NCBI GenBank assembly: GCA_012838305.1
Contig: DUPN01000118.1
Location: 1 to 57,602 of the forward strand
Reading direction: 5' to 3'
Length of the DNA stretch: 57,602 nt
Source: Bacillota bacterium
GTDB lineage: Bacteria > Bacillota > Limnochordia > Darwinibacteriales > Darwinibacteriaceae
The translations under genes were made by a program, and so were the position numbers. The notes under the pieces are model-generated. The model was not told the origin of the DNA. It ran no database searches and worked only from the letters and a program-made list of their open reading frames with translations. Below are positions 18,483 through 28,243 of this stretch, one piece after another. Position 1 is the stretch's first letter. Each line of letters starts with the position of its first letter.

Positions 18483-19399
18483 AGAACATGAATGTACGCA
18501 AGCTGCTACTTGGCACCAATGAGCGCGATGGTCTTCTGTCCCGTATCTTTCTCTATGGAGTGCTTCTCGGTATGGGTTTCGTTTTTATGTATCCCGTTTT
18601 GTATATGATTTCTACAAGTTTTATGAGCACTGGCGATCTGGTGGATGCCACTGTGAGTTGGATACCGCGCCAATTTAGCCTGGAAGGGTTCCGCAAGGCG
18701 GCGGCAACACTTGGTTATGGCCAAGGGCTGACCACATCCCTTGTGTTCTCCTTTTTTCCTGCGGTCCTACAAACAATATCCTTGGCCTTTGCCGGCTTCG
18801 GCCTGGCCCGTTTTGAAATACCCTTGAAAAGACTGTGGCTAGCCCTGATTATACTGGTCTTCCTAGTCCCGTCTGCGGTCACTCTAATACCCCGCTACAT
18901 GTTGTTTAACCAATATAAAATGGTGAACACGATCTGGCCTGTCATGATCACAGCCCTGGGCGGGCAGGGCGTGAAGAGTTCGGTGTTCCTGCTCGTCTAC
19001 TATCAGTTCTTTCGTTCTTATCCAAGGGCCTTGGATGAGGCCGCTATGATTGACGGTGCAGGCAGCCTAAGGGTCTTCGTCAAAGTGGCCATCCCCATGG
19101 TAATTCCAGCCATCGTGCTAACCTTTCTCTTCTCGTTCATCTGGTTCTGGAACGAGACAACGCAGCTGTCTTTGCTTTCGGGAACAGCTGCCAGGACTCT
19201 CCCCATTCGGCTTCAGGCCTTCGTTGAGAGCTTCAATAAGCTGTATCCAGCCAATGATATCAGTGCAGGGGGCGCCCTGAATGAGTCCATACGTCTGGCC
19301 GGGACTCTGCTGTCCATCGCCCCACTTTTGATCATGTATCTCTTCTTGCAGCGTTTCTTTGTGCAGAGTATAGAACGCACCGGACTTACAGGTGAATGA
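18479..19399 (+). CDS. sugar ABC transporter permease, MalG type (B-type pair, locus A)
   Basis: 306 residues from the ATG at 18479, which overlaps the previous stop (ATGA) and follows GGAGGCGGAGGG. The reading frame is open further upstream to 18398, but that part lies inside the MalF gene and has no family match. Six membrane segments, EAA loop near residue 186 (DEAAMIDGAGSLRVF), and a C-terminus QRFFVQSIERTGLTGE that is almost repeated in the partner at 48037. It is the last gene of locus A. No clear terminator is seen after it. Confidence 0.92.
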   Translation: MKNMNVRKLLLGTNERDGLLSRIFLYGVLLGMGFVFMYPVLYMISTSFMSTGDLVDATVSWIPRQFSLEGFRKAAATLGYGQGLTTSLVFSFFPAVLQTISLAFAGFGLARFEIPLKRLWLALIILVFLVPSAVTLIPRYMLFNQYKMVNTIWPVMITALGGQGVKSSVFLLVYYQFFRSYPRALDEAAMIDGAGSLRVFVKVAIPMVIPAIVLTFLFSFIWFWNETTQLSLLSGTAARTLPIRLQAFVESFNKLYPANDISAGGALNESIRLAGTLLSIAPLLIMYLFLQRFFVQSIERTGLTGE

Positions 19400-19634
19400 A
19401 TCGCAATCTTTAGCAACTACAATATGGAACGTGGGTTTAACTTCTTCCTGATCTAGCTCCCAAGGGCCATTATTCATTGGTTGGTAGGATCAATCTGCCA
19501 AAGATTACCTAAGGTCGCTGCGTTGGTGCTATACCTGCCTTAGTGCGATTTGCCTTCTGAAGGGTTTTCCCAAAATGAGTCGAAGTATACTCAAGTGAGA
19601 CAAATTCCAACAAGCCGGATAGAGGAGTGGTCTA

Positions 19635-20057
19635 ATGTTAGAGGAATTCAAGAAGTTTGCCCTGAGGGGCAATGTGCTCGACATGGCGGTTGGTGTCATT
19701 ATTGGAGGTGCCTTTGGCAAGATTGTAACCTCGGCGGTGAACGATTTGATCATGCCTCTGCTGGGCTTGTTGTTAGGCAGGATTGATCTAACAGCGTTAA
19801 GACTCGTGATGCGGGCGGGCAACGAAACAACATCGGAGTTGTCCTTGACCTATGGTGTGTTCCTCCAAAACGTCCTTGATTTTCTCATTATTGCCTTTAG
19901 CATCTTTATGGCCATTCGCTTGATCAACAGATTTAAGAAGAAGGAAGAAGAAGCTCCGCCAGCACCACCTGCTCCGCCTGAACCATCGAATGAAGAAAAG
20001 CTGCTGGCCGAAATCCGCGACCTGCTCAAGGCGCAGGATGTGGAACGCACCGCTTAA
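19635..20057 (+). CDS. mscL: large-conductance mechanosensitive channel
   Basis: 140 residues, a normal length for the family. The N-terminal signature [27 protein letters not shown] contains the first pore helix, followed by DLIMPLLG, a variable periplasmic loop and the second helix ([19 protein letters not shown]). A charged, proline-rich linker ([14 protein letters not shown]) leads to the C-terminal helix that forms the cytoplasmic bundle. It opens on membrane tension during hypo-osmotic shock. GAGGAG precedes the ATG by 8 bases. The gene is monocistronic and ends at a strong terminator. Confidence 0.97.
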   Translation: MLEEFKKFALRGNVLDMAVGVIIGGAFGKIVTSAVNDLIMPLLGLLLGRIDLTALRLVMRAGNETTSELSLTYGVFLQNVLDFLIIAFSIFMAIRLINRFKKKEEEAPPAPPAPPEPSNEEKLLAEIRDLLKAQDVERTA

Positions 20058-20084
20058 GCAGACCAAACAGGATTGAACAGATAC

Positions 20085-20124
20085 AAGACCGATTTGGCCG
20101 ATCGTTGCCAGGTCGGTCTTTTCT
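20085..20124 (+). terminator. terminator of mscL, repeated at 24470
   Basis: AAGACCGA pairs with TCGGTCTT, with an inner TGGC/GCCA stem, followed by TTTTCT. A near copy in the same orientation lies at 24470, so the two bracket the subtilase and GLUG genes. Confidence 0.85.
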
Positions 20125-20145
20125 ATACCCTCCTGTGAAGACGAC

Positions 20146-22200
20146 TTATTCAACTTCTTCGACCTCTAGATGCCAGTGATCAAACTCCATGTCCGGGCTA
20201 ACAGCAAAGGGCTCAGACTCAGCGTAATAATCGCCTGGATCGATGATGTTGTTGTTCGTCACATCGACCCACGCAATCAGCCGGTATTCACCGGAAGGCG
20301 GCAGAGGGACCTGGAACAGCCCTCCCTTGGGTTCAACCCATGTTTCCGTGACTGCTTCCACAGTGTCTTCTACGCGGGTTCCCACCATCACTTTGATACG
20401 ATCCACCGCATGGATGGCCCAGTATGCGTTAATTAGGCCGTGACCATGGTAAGGATCGAAGCCCGTTGTGCCCAGATCCATACTGGAGCGCTCAAGGATG
20501 TCCCGCACTTCTTCCCTTGGTATGCCCGCAGAGAGCATTAAACCAATCACTCCACTAACGTGAGGGGCTGCCATGGATGTACCGATCTGTAAGCCGTAGG
20601 TGGATCCAGGGACTGTACTTAGAACTCCATGATCGTCGGCCCCACCTGGCGCCACAAGATCGATTTCAGGACCGAAATTGGAGTATTCGGCTCTTTTGGG
20701 TAGACTGTCCCCTAAACCAACTGCACCAACCGCGATCACTTCTCCGTGAGCCGCAGGGTACTTGATGGGACCGTTCTCATTTCCCGTTGAGGCCACAATG
20801 ATCACACCCTGGGAGTAAGCCTTCGTGATCGCATCCTCTACTAAGGGACAATACTCACCGCCTAGAGAAAGATTGATGATATCTGCGGGCCAGGGGTTAA
20901 AGGGCTTCCCTTCCTCATCCAGCAGTCCGGAAGCATAGAGCACGGCTGTGGCAATATCCCAGGACGAGCTCGGTCCTGTTTCAGGAAAAACCTTGATTGG
21001 CAGAAGATCCACATCCCACATGACACCCGCTCCACCAAGGTAATTGTTGGTCGTAGCCCCGATGATCCCAGCTACATGCGTTCCGTGCTTGCGTGGATCG
21101 CTAAGGTCTCTGTCGTTGTCCACAAAATTGTAGGCATAGGTTCTGTCGAGCTGCGCCTCTAGGTCCGAGTGGTTCATGTCTACGCCTGAATCGATCACAG
21201 CTATTCGAATGGATCGACTTCCTGTAGCGGCAGCCCACGCTTGAGGCAAACGGATCAGTGGATAGTGCCACTGCTCTTGATACCGAAGATCATTTGGAAT
21301 TTCCATGGCTGAGGGAAACATCGGCTGATTGGGGCCCGCGTAGCGTGCTCCCTGTAATTCTCCTGTTCCAAGCATTCTATTTGTGTCAAGGTCTCCAGGT
21401 TCCACGAGATGAGCATTGAGTACCGCGAGACTGTCCTTGATCAGATAACCCGCTCTCTGCAGCTCTTTTAGCTGTTCTGGGAGGGTTACGGAGGGGTCAA
21501 AGATGATGATCATCTCCCCTGGACGGCCAGAAGCGTGTCCGTACTCTTCAGGCTCGGGCATAGCTTTAGGAACACTCCGTCCTTCCAGAACGGAGTAGGG
21601 AAAGTTGTGCTTCACCGCTATGGTGCCGGAGAGAATGGGACCGGTTTGGCTGAAGACGGCCAGGATCTCTTGGGGAGAGTCAATCGTTAGCACCGCGGGA
21701 TTGGCGCTGCCCTGCAAGTCTCCTTCCCAGTGGCTGAAGACCCAGCCTGTTTCAGGAACAGCCGTCAGCTGTACTTGGGCGTCGTGGGGATACCTGCCGT
21801 CAGGCTGCGGAGCAGGATCTAGGGTCACAGCCCCCTTTCCCTGCACCTGTATGGACAAAGGATGCTGCACCTTCGTTCCCCGGAAAATGATGGCGTCGCG
21901 GCTGCCAGAGACGACTTTGCTTTCCGGTTCAAACACCCAGCCTTCCTTGGAGGGGGTGATTGTAACGGACCCAGTGAGGCCATCGCGGCGCCACGCTCCG
22001 TCTGCTGTCGTCGGACCAAAGAGGGAGTTACCGCCTCTAAATACAAATGCTACCATGACGCCTGGAATACCCGCCCCATCGGAATCGAGGACAAGACCCG
22101 AGACACTGTACTTGGTCGGACTACCCCCGCCCAGGCAGCCTCCTAAGCAGACCAGTATTAGCATGAAAAGCAGGAAAAAGAGCCTTTTCTTACAGTTCAC
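20146..22200 (-). CDS. subtilisin-family (S8) serine protease lipoprotein
   Basis: 684 residues from a GTG start with a GGTGAT ribosome site. The lipobox CLGGC (Cys22) gives a lipid anchor. Residues about 32-110 form a carboxypeptidase-regulatory/SdrD-like beta domain. Residues 115-185 match a divergent InlB B-repeat (WVFSHWEGDL, AVF). The peptidase carries the full triad: Asp337 (AVIDSGVD), His372 (HGTHVAG) and Ser542 (GTSMAAPHVSG). A short C-terminal domain follows. It would be a surface or periplasm-facing protease. Its N-terminal module resembles that of the divergent GLUG lipoprotein, so the pair may act together. Confidence 0.92.
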   Translation of the reverse strand: MNCKKRLFFLLFMLILVCLGGCLGGGSPTKYSVSGLVLDSDGAGIPGVMVAFVFRGGNSLFGPTTADGAWRRDGLTGSVTITPSKEGWVFEPESKVVSGSRDAIIFRGTKVQHPLSIQVQGKGAVTLDPAPQPDGRYPHDAQVQLTAVPETGWVFSHWEGDLQGSANPAVLTIDSPQEILAVFSQTGPILSGTIAVKHNFPYSVLEGRSVPKAMPEPEEYGHASGRPGEMIIIFDPSVTLPEQLKELQRAGYLIKDSLAVLNAHLVEPGDLDTNRMLGTGELQGARYAGPNQPMFPSAMEIPNDLRYQEQWHYPLIRLPQAWAAATGSRSIRIAVIDSGVDMNHSDLEAQLDRTYAYNFVDNDRDLSDPRKHGTHVAGIIGATTNNYLGGAGVMWDVDLLPIKVFPETGPSSSWDIATAVLYASGLLDEEGKPFNPWPADIINLSLGGEYCPLVEDAITKAYSQGVIIVASTGNENGPIKYPAAHGEVIAVGAVGLGDSLPKRAEYSNFGPEIDLVAPGGADDHGVLSTVPGSTYGLQIGTSMAAPHVSGVIGLMLSAGIPREEVRDILERSSMDLGTTGFDPYHGHGLINAYWAIHAVDRIKVMVGTRVEDTVEAVTETWVEPKGGLFQVPLPPSGEYRLIAWVDVTNNNIIDPGDYYAESEPFAVSPDMEFDHWHLEVEEVE

Positions 22201-22394
22201 AAAGGATCACCGCCTTTTTCCAGCCACATTTGGCGTAGAAAGGGCAAAATCCTCCCATGGAGACCGAAATTACGCGTAAAAGTAGTTTGATGGAGGATAC
22301 CTTCAGTAAATTTCGTAATAGTACAGTGAGAATATATCCAAAGAGCAGTTCTGGATGATTCAACCCCGAAATCAAAGCAGGGAGGCTGACGTGA
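22201..22394. other. divergent intergenic region
   Basis: About 190 bases between the two lipoprotein genes must hold promoters for both directions. The right half is AT-rich (AATTTCGTAATAGTACAGTGAGAATATATCC), but no hexamer pair is convincing enough to call. Confidence 0.35.
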
Positions 22395-24425
22395 GTGGGT
22401 GAGGTGCGCAGATCCTGGGTAGTTTTTTCGCTGATCGCTTTGTCACTTTTGTCTGGATGTCTCGGGGGCGGAAGCAGCAAAGTCCCCGTCACCAAGAATG
22501 CGGTCATTGAGGTCTTCTGGGCCGTGAGCCAAGGACCAGGTTTACCTGGAGTCCGTTTCCTAAAAAACGGAGAGGCCGTCACGGGTCATGAAACCGACGC
22601 AGACGGTCGGGTGGAGCTATCTCTGAAAACTGGTGACAGACTTGTTCCCCAGATGGACGGCTATGTCTTTTGGCCGGCGGAAGTGGTGGTGTCCAGCAAA
22701 AACCCCATGCTTGAGTTTGTGGGGAACATTGTGGAGGCAACGGAGGTTGTGATTCATAGCATTTCCCAGGACGAAATCAACCCGAGGTTGCTGCACGTAG
22801 AATGCCAGGGTTCGCTGGAAGGTGTCTTAGCTTCTGTTTTGATCAATGGAAAGCCCGGACTCTTGGCTGCCTTGGAGGAAAGCTCGACCATGGCGGTTAC
22901 AAACAGCTTCCAGGTACTGGTCAAAGAAGAAGCGGAAGGGTCCATTCATGTCGATATTGGCCAAGGGGCACAATTCGATTCGAAATACATAGAGCCCGTC
23001 TTAGTTGACCTGCCAAAGAGCGTCTTTGCGGGTGGAGCTGGTACGAGTGCCAGCCCTTACCTGGTTGAACTGCCTGAACAGTTGGATGCGGTGCGGGGCC
23101 ATCTCCAGAAGTACTTTCTGCAAATCGCGGATCTAGACTTAGCGTCGTTCTGTGCACAGAATGAACAAGGGTGGGAGCCCATCGGTATAGAAAACGAGGA
23201 GTTCGAAGGTGTCTATGACGGTAATGGCTATGCTATCTCCAATTTGAGGATCAATCGCGCCGATCAGGAATTGGTTGGACTTTTTGGCTCCATAGCGGGA
23301 ACGGTTAAGAATGTGAATCTATTGGACGTTGATATGCATGGAGGAACGTGGACAGGAGGCCTGGCCGGCTGGAGCTGGGAACCAATCAGCAGTTGCTCGG
23401 CCACAGGCGTTGTCCACGGCCACAACGAGGTAGGGGGTTTAGTAGGCGCCCTGCACTACGGAAGCCTGATTAACTGCCATTCTGACGCTACAGTCAAGGG
23501 TCAGAACAGGGTTGGCGGCCTTGTGGGCGTCTTGTTCCAAGGAGCGATGCAAAACAGTTCTGCCAGCGGAGAAGTCACCGCAGATGGTGTAGGTGCAGGG
23601 GGTGCCGTAGGCTTTTCCAAGGAGAGCGAAATTGTGGGCTGCCGCGCTTCTGGGCCCGTCCGTGGTCAGCAGCAGGTGGGGGGATTGGCTGGAACGGCCA
23701 GCGGGGTCATCCTGAACAGCTCTGCCGCAGGCGGCATCGGGACATCAAAAAAAGACCCAGAGTTGATGGAGGGAATGGCAGGAGGTCTGTTGGGCGGCGT
23801 ATATGACACCATCATTATCTCCGGCTGCTATGCCACGGGATATGTGGTCAGCCATGATTCAGTGGGCGGTTTAGTGGGTGATATGAACGATGGAGCCATT
23901 TTGAACAGCTATGCCACGGGTGATGTGAGCGGGACGTTCTATCTAGGGGGACTGGTAGGATCCATGGCCACCAGCGAAGATTCTGAGCATATCCTGATTT
24001 CCAGGAGCTATGCCTTAGGCCAAGTGACAGGAGACACCTCTGTGGGAGGACTCGTTGGCTTCCTTCCGGAGCATGGGGAGATTTGCGATTGCTTTGCTTT
24101 GGGTAACGTAACGGCCAAGAGCTATGTCGGAGGCCTGGCGGCAAGTAATCATGGGAAGATTCATCGTAGTTATGCCGCCGGTCAAGTGACATCCCTTGAC
24201 TCTTGGCAGTGCGGCGGCTTGGTAGGGGAGATAGATTGCGGTCAAGTCTTCGCCAGCTACTACGACCAGGAAGCTTCGGATCAATCCGACACAGGCCGAG
24301 GGGAACCGAGGCTGACCGCAGAGATGAAACAGCAAGCGACCTTTGTGGACTGGGATTTCACGTCCACTTGGGCCATTGACGAAGGGGTCTCCTATCCCTA
24401 TCTGCAATGGAAGGGATTACCGTAA
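22395..24425 (+). CDS. GLUG-repeat surface lipoprotein
   Basis: 676 residues from a GTG start, 9 bases after GGAGG. Lipobox LLSGCLGGG gives a lipid-anchored protein. The N-terminal module (LPGVRFLKNGEAV...DGYVFWPAEVVVSS) resembles that of the adjacent subtilase. From about residue 225 the chain has many GLUG-type repeats of about 25-40 residues (VGGLVG...ILNSYATGDVSG), which build a beta-helix, and it ends in the usual closing segment ASYYDQEASDQSDTGRG with YPYLQW. GLUG proteins are typically surface adhesins or protease substrates. A role in binding plant material is possible but unproven. Confidence 0.85.
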   Translation: MGEVRRSWVVFSLIALSLLSGCLGGGSSKVPVTKNAVIEVFWAVSQGPGLPGVRFLKNGEAVTGHETDADGRVELSLKTGDRLVPQMDGYVFWPAEVVVSSKNPMLEFVGNIVEATEVVIHSISQDEINPRLLHVECQGSLEGVLASVLINGKPGLLAALEESSTMAVTNSFQVLVKEEAEGSIHVDIGQGAQFDSKYIEPVLVDLPKSVFAGGAGTSASPYLVELPEQLDAVRGHLQKYFLQIADLDLASFCAQNEQGWEPIGIENEEFEGVYDGNGYAISNLRINRADQELVGLFGSIAGTVKNVNLLDVDMHGGTWTGGLAGWSWEPISSCSATGVVHGHNEVGGLVGALHYGSLINCHSDATVKGQNRVGGLVGVLFQGAMQNSSASGEVTADGVGAGGAVGFSKESEIVGCRASGPVRGQQQVGGLAGTASGVILNSSAAGGIGTSKKDPELMEGMAGGLLGGVYDTIIISGCYATGYVVSHDSVGGLVGDMNDGAILNSYATGDVSGTFYLGGLVGSMATSEDSEHILISRSYALGQVTGDTSVGGLVGFLPEHGEICDCFALGNVTAKSYVGGLAASNHGKIHRSYAAGQVTSLDSWQCGGLVGEIDCGQVFASYYDQEASDQSDTGRGEPRLTAEMKQQATFVDWDFTSTWAIDEGVSYPYLQWKGLP

Positions 24426-24469
24426 TCGGCCGGGCACATCTAGCCATGATCCCAAGCAAACTGGACTGT

Positions 24470-24505
24470 GACCGATTTGGCAGATCTTTGCCAAGTCGGT
24501 CTTTC
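24470..24505 (+). terminator. terminator of the GLUG gene, copy of the mscL terminator
   Basis: GACCGATTTGGC...GCCAAGTCGGTC followed by TTTCCT. It differs at only a few bases from the hairpin at 20085-20124. Confidence 0.8.
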
Positions 24506-24550
24506 CTCTGTGTTTCACTTTGATTTGGCGTATTTTTTTCTAGGTAACTA

Positions 24551-24559
24551 TGATACAAT
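24551..24559 (+). promoter_or_regulatory. extended -10 promoter for the YchF-like gene
   Basis: TGATACAAT is an extended -10 element (TGn followed by TACAAT). No good -35 box lies at 17 bases, as is common for extended -10 promoters. The start codon is about 40 bases downstream. Confidence 0.5.
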
Positions 24560-24601
24560 GTTGAGTGAATATCGTTGGGATTCGATGGAGGCATATTGAC
24601 T

Positions 24602-25654
24602 TTGAAGATTGGAATTATAGGTAGGCCCCAAGCGGGCAAAAGCACGTTGTTTCAGCTCTTAACCAACCACCAGGTTGGTTCAGGTAATAAAGCGCAAGTA
24701 GCTGTAGGAAAAATCCCTGATCCGCGGATCGACGCCCTAACCAAACTGCACAATCCCAGGAAGGTGACCTACGCTACCATTGACTTTTGGGATGTTCCAG
24801 GCTTCTTGCCTGGACAAAACGCCGCAGGTTTCCTGGAGTCTGTCCGCGATGTGGATGCTTTGGTCCTGGTGGTCAGGGCATTTGAGTCCGATATTGTTCC
24901 CAGTTACAATGGCCTTCAGCCCTATGGGGATTTCAATGACATCCAGCAGGAACTGCTGGTGGCCGACTGGAGCTTGTTGGAAACTCGCTTGGAAAGAATC
25001 GTCAAACAAAGGGCAAAGAATCCCCAGGCCCTGGGGGAACTGAGTGTCCTTGAAAAGTGTCAAGCTACGTTGGAACAGGATTTGCCCCTGCGAGAATTGA
25101 AACTAGATGAAGATGAAGAAAAAGTCTTGCGCACCTACGACTTTATGACCAAGAAACCCCTCATTGTTGTAGTCAATCTCGATGAGGAACAGATGCGCAC
25201 CGATTCATATCCCCAGAAAGAGCAGCTCGAAGGGGAGCTGTCCCGGATGAACCTGCCCCTAATCAAGGTCAGCGCTCAGATTGAGACCGAAATCAGTGCG
25301 CTCGATCCAGAAGATGCCGCACTGTTTATGGAGGAATTAGGTCTCACCGATACGGGAATTGCCCGTCTAGCCCGGACGGTGTACAAACACCTTGGTCTGA
25401 TCTCCTTTTTCACCGTGGGAGAGGATGAAGTCCGTGCCTGGACCATCAAGGAGGCCACCATGGCCAAGCAGGCGGCGGGGAAGATTCACTCCGACATTGA
25501 AAGGGGCTTTATTCGGGCAGAAGTCGTCTCCTATGACGATCTGATGGAGTGCGGCAATCAGCAGGCTGTGAAGGAAAAAGGACGTTTTCGCCTGGAGGGA
25601 AAAGACTACATCGTGCATGATGGCGATGTCATTTCCTTTCGGTTTAATGTGTAG
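24602..25654 (+). CDS. YchF-like P-loop NTPase (DUF933 type)
   Basis: 350 residues from the TTG at 24602 (GGAGG ten bases upstream; a TTG at 24596 would be too close). The P-loop GRPQAGKST, the G3 motif DVPGF and a C-terminal TGS-like domain (TVGEDEVRAWTIKEATMAKQAAGKIHSDIERGFIRAEV) match the Obg/YchF family. The G4 position reads VVVNLDEE instead of NKxD, as in YchF, which prefers ATP. The P-loop differs from the usual LPNVGKST, so this may be a diverged paralogue. Family members are linked to ribosomes and stress responses. Confidence 0.85.
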   Translation: MKIGIIGRPQAGKSTLFQLLTNHQVGSGNKAQVAVGKIPDPRIDALTKLHNPRKVTYATIDFWDVPGFLPGQNAAGFLESVRDVDALVLVVRAFESDIVPSYNGLQPYGDFNDIQQELLVADWSLLETRLERIVKQRAKNPQALGELSVLEKCQATLEQDLPLRELKLDEDEEKVLRTYDFMTKKPLIVVVNLDEEQMRTDSYPQKEQLEGELSRMNLPLIKVSAQIETEISALDPEDAALFMEELGLTDTGIARLARTVYKHLGLISFFTVGEDEVRAWTIKEATMAKQAAGKIHSDIERGFIRAEVVSYDDLMECGNQQAVKEKGRFRLEGKDYIVHDGDVISFRFNV

Positions 25655-25671
25655 GCAGAGGGGGTAGTAAT

Positions 25672-26082
25672 GTGAACGTACAGAAAAAAGCACAGGAATT
25701 AGCGGCAGCCATTACCCAGAGCAGTGAATACCAGAGAATGCTTGCGGCCAGAGAAACGGTGAGTAAGCATGAAGCAGCCAAAGTGATGCTCCGGGATTTC
25801 CAGGAGAGACAGCTGCAGCTGCAGAAGCAGCAAATGGCAGGGGAAGAAATCACTCCCGAGCAGGAAGAACAATTGCAGAATCTCTTTGGGGTCATTTCCG
25901 TCAACCCTTATATCCGTGAGCTCTTCGAGGCCGAATTTGCCTTTAGCGGACTGATGCTTCAGGTCAATGATGCCCTGTCCAGCGTGCTGGATCCTAAAGG
26001 GGACGAAGAAGACGATCAGGATGAGGAACCTAAGCTGGAAATTCCCAAGAAAAGGATTCTCATTCCTGGACAGGATAATTAG
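25672..26082 (+). CDS. YlbF-family protein
   Basis: 136 residues, almost wholly helical, GTG start. The pattern AQELAAAITQSSEYQRMLAA, a middle QERQLQLQKQQMAGEEI coiled coil and NPYIRELFEAEFAF match the YlbF/YmcA family. In Bacillus these proteins form the Y-complex that guides RNase Y in mRNA maturation and affects competence and biofilm formation. The acidic C-terminal tail is extra. The gene follows the YchF-like gene by 17 bases, so it is probably in the same operon. Confidence 0.85.
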   Translation: MNVQKKAQELAAAITQSSEYQRMLAARETVSKHEAAKVMLRDFQERQLQLQKQQMAGEEITPEQEEQLQNLFGVISVNPYIRELFEAEFAFSGLMLQVNDALSSVLDPKGDEEDDQDEEPKLEIPKKRILIPGQDN

Positions 26083-26091
26083 GCTGCTGCT

Positions 26092-26931
26092 ATGGGTAGA
26101 CTTCGTATTGGAACGGCCGGCATCCCTGATTCGGCGCAGCCTCGCACTACAGCTAATGGTGTGAAGCGCTTGGCCGAACTCGGTCTGGAGCATATGGAGA
26201 TCGAGTTCGTGCGGGGGGTTAAAATGGGTGCAGGTACTGCCCAGACCATCAAGGAACTGGCCGAAGAACACGATATTTCCCTGACCGTGCACGCTCCTTA
26301 CTATGTGAATCTCAATTCGGCCGAGCCAGAAAAGATTGAAGCCAGCAAGGACCGCATTGTTCAGGCCGCCCGAGTCGGGGCCTGGGCTGGTGCCGCCAGT
26401 GTCACCTTTCACGCAGCCTACTACCATAATGATGCGCCTGAAGAGGTCTATCGGCGTGTCAAACACCACATGTTGGACATGCTGGAGAGGCTTGATCGAG
26501 AGAATATTGCCATCCGGCTTAGTCCCGAGACAACGGGGGGACCCTCCCAGTTTGGTACCCTCGAAGAACTGGTGCGTTTGGGAGTTGACCTGCCAGGGGT
26601 CTATCCTTGTGTGGATTTTTCCCATCTCTATGCCCGCAGCCTGGGGCAGTTCAACAGCTACCAGCATTTTGCCCAGGCATTGGAGTTGATCCGAGGCGAG
26701 CTGGGAGCGGAGGCTCTGCAAGCGCAGCACATTCATTTATCGGGAATCGAGTATGGACCGAAGGGGGAGAAACGTCATCTGCCCCTATTAGAAACGGAAC
26801 TTAGGTATGAAGAGGTACTGCAGGCCCTGGCGGACTATGACGTGGCCGGGTGGCTCACTTGTGAGAGCCCTATTTTGGAAGAGGATGCCCTGATTTTGCA
26901 GGAGGTCTACAACAGACTGGACATTACATAG
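26092..26931 (+). CDS. endonuclease IV-like AP endonuclease family protein
   Basis: 279 residues, a TIM barrel of the AP endonuclease 2 family. Likely metal-binding positions are visible in [37 protein letters not shown] and TCESPI. These match the His/Glu/Asp zinc ligands of endonuclease IV, which cuts DNA at abasic sites in base-excision repair. Some relatives are sugar isomerases, but the motif set favours the nuclease branch. It follows the YlbF gene by nine bases. Confidence 0.8.
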   Translation: MGRLRIGTAGIPDSAQPRTTANGVKRLAELGLEHMEIEFVRGVKMGAGTAQTIKELAEEHDISLTVHAPYYVNLNSAEPEKIEASKDRIVQAARVGAWAGAASVTFHAAYYHNDAPEEVYRRVKHHMLDMLERLDRENIAIRLSPETTGGPSQFGTLEELVRLGVDLPGVYPCVDFSHLYARSLGQFNSYQHFAQALELIRGELGAEALQAQHIHLSGIEYGPKGEKRHLPLLETELRYEEVLQALADYDVAGWLTCESPILEEDALILQEVYNRLDIT

Positions 26932-26948
26932 AGTGGGAGGAAAGGCGG

Positions 26949-28241
26949 ATGGAACGCGTCTATCTCAAACGGATTGGCGAACATGTAGGCAATGAAGTAG
27001 AAATTAGAGGTTGGCTTTATAATAAGCGCTCCAGCGGAAGGATTCAGTTCCTCATTATCCGGGACGGTACCGACCTAATCCAGGGCGTGCTGGTGAAGGC
27101 GGAGGTTTCTGAAGCGGTCTTTGAAGCGGCCAAGACTCTCACCCAGGAATCGTCCGTGATTGTTCGCGGTGTTGTTCGGGAAGAACCTAGGTCCCTGAGC
27201 GGGTATGAACTCTCCGTGACCGATCTGAAGATTCTGCAGATTGCAGAGGAGTATCCCATTACCCCGAAAGAGCATGGGGTGGAATACCTGATGGATCGGA
27301 GGCATCTCTGGCTCAGGTCCCAAAAACAGCATGCTGTGATGCTGATTCGCAACGAAGTGATCAAAGCCTCCAGGCAATTCTTTGACGAACGGGACTTTGT
27401 GCTGATTGATGCGCCCATTTTAACCCCGGCCTCGGTGGAAGGAACATCCACTCTCTTTGAAACAGATTATTTCGAGGATAAGGCGTATCTATCCCAGAGC
27501 GGGCAGCTCTATATGGAAGCGGCGGCCATGGCCTTTGGCAAGGTCTACTGTTTTGGCCCCACCTTTCGAGCAGAAAAGTCCAAGACCCGCCGCCATCTCA
27601 TGGAGTTCTGGATGATCGAGCCTGAGGTGGCCTTCTTGGATATGGACGGTAATATGGATCTGCAAGAGGAGTATGTCTGTTACATCGTCCAGCAGGTCCT
27701 AAAGAACCGCAGGAAAGAATTGGAGCTGTTGGAGCGGGACATCAGTAAACTCGAAGCGATCGTAGCACCTTTCCCCCGGATTTCGTATGATGAAGCGATC
27801 GAGCTTCTGCAAAGGGAAGGGGCCGATGTGACATGGGGTGCAGACTTCGGGGGCGGCGATGAAACCATTATTGCCAACCAGTTTGATCGCCCTGTCTTTG
27901 TCCATCGATACCCCACTGCGATCAAAGCCTTTTATATGCAGCCCGATCCCGAAAGACCTGAAGTTGTCTTGGGAAGCGATCTTTTGGCACCGGAGGGTTA
28001 TGGGGAGATTATCGGCGGCGGCGAGAGGATTTATGACCTGGACATTATCCAGCAAAGGATCAGGGAGCATAACCTGCCGGAAGAACAATATGCATGGTAT
28101 ATCGATCTGAGGCGTTACGGGACCGTACCCCACTCCGGCTTTGGATTAGGTCTGGAGCGGACGGTTGCCTGGATCTGCGGCCTTCCCCACCTAAGGGAAG
28201 CTGCACCCTTCCCGCGCCTGATCAACCGGATCTATCCCTAA
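26949..28241 (+). CDS. asnS: asparaginyl-tRNA synthetase
   Basis: 430 residues, class IIb synthetase. The N-terminal OB-fold ([24 protein letters not shown]) binds the anticodon. The catalytic core contains motif 2 as [21 protein letters not shown] and motif 3 as [13 protein letters not shown]. The FWMIEPE form separates AsnRS from AspRS. It charges tRNA-Asn with asparagine in the cytoplasm. It starts 17 bases after the endonuclease gene behind GGGAGG. The presence of AsnRS suggests direct charging rather than only the amidotransferase route. Confidence 0.95.
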   Translation: MERVYLKRIGEHVGNEVEIRGWLYNKRSSGRIQFLIIRDGTDLIQGVLVKAEVSEAVFEAAKTLTQESSVIVRGVVREEPRSLSGYELSVTDLKILQIAEEYPITPKEHGVEYLMDRRHLWLRSQKQHAVMLIRNEVIKASRQFFDERDFVLIDAPILTPASVEGTSTLFETDYFEDKAYLSQSGQLYMEAAAMAFGKVYCFGPTFRAEKSKTRRHLMEFWMIEPEVAFLDMDGNMDLQEEYVCYIVQQVLKNRRKELELLERDISKLEAIVAPFPRISYDEAIELLQREGADVTWGADFGGGDETIIANQFDRPVFVHRYPTAIKAFYMQPDPERPEVVLGSDLLAPEGYGEIIGGGERIYDLDIIQQRIREHNLPEEQYAWYIDLRRYGTVPHSGFGLGLERTVAWICGLPHLREAAPFPRLINRIYP

Positions 28242-28243
28242 GG

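Noticed and set aside
21605-22279. 224-codon open frame on the plus strand inside the subtilase gene
   Set aside because: Antisense to a convincing peptidase gene with complete catalytic triad. Low-complexity, proline and arginine-rich shadow.
25699-26736. 345-codon open frame on the minus strand
   Set aside because: It lies antisense to the YlbF-family and endonuclease IV-like genes, which have strong family matches. It has no ribosome site or recognisable domain, so it is a shadow frame.
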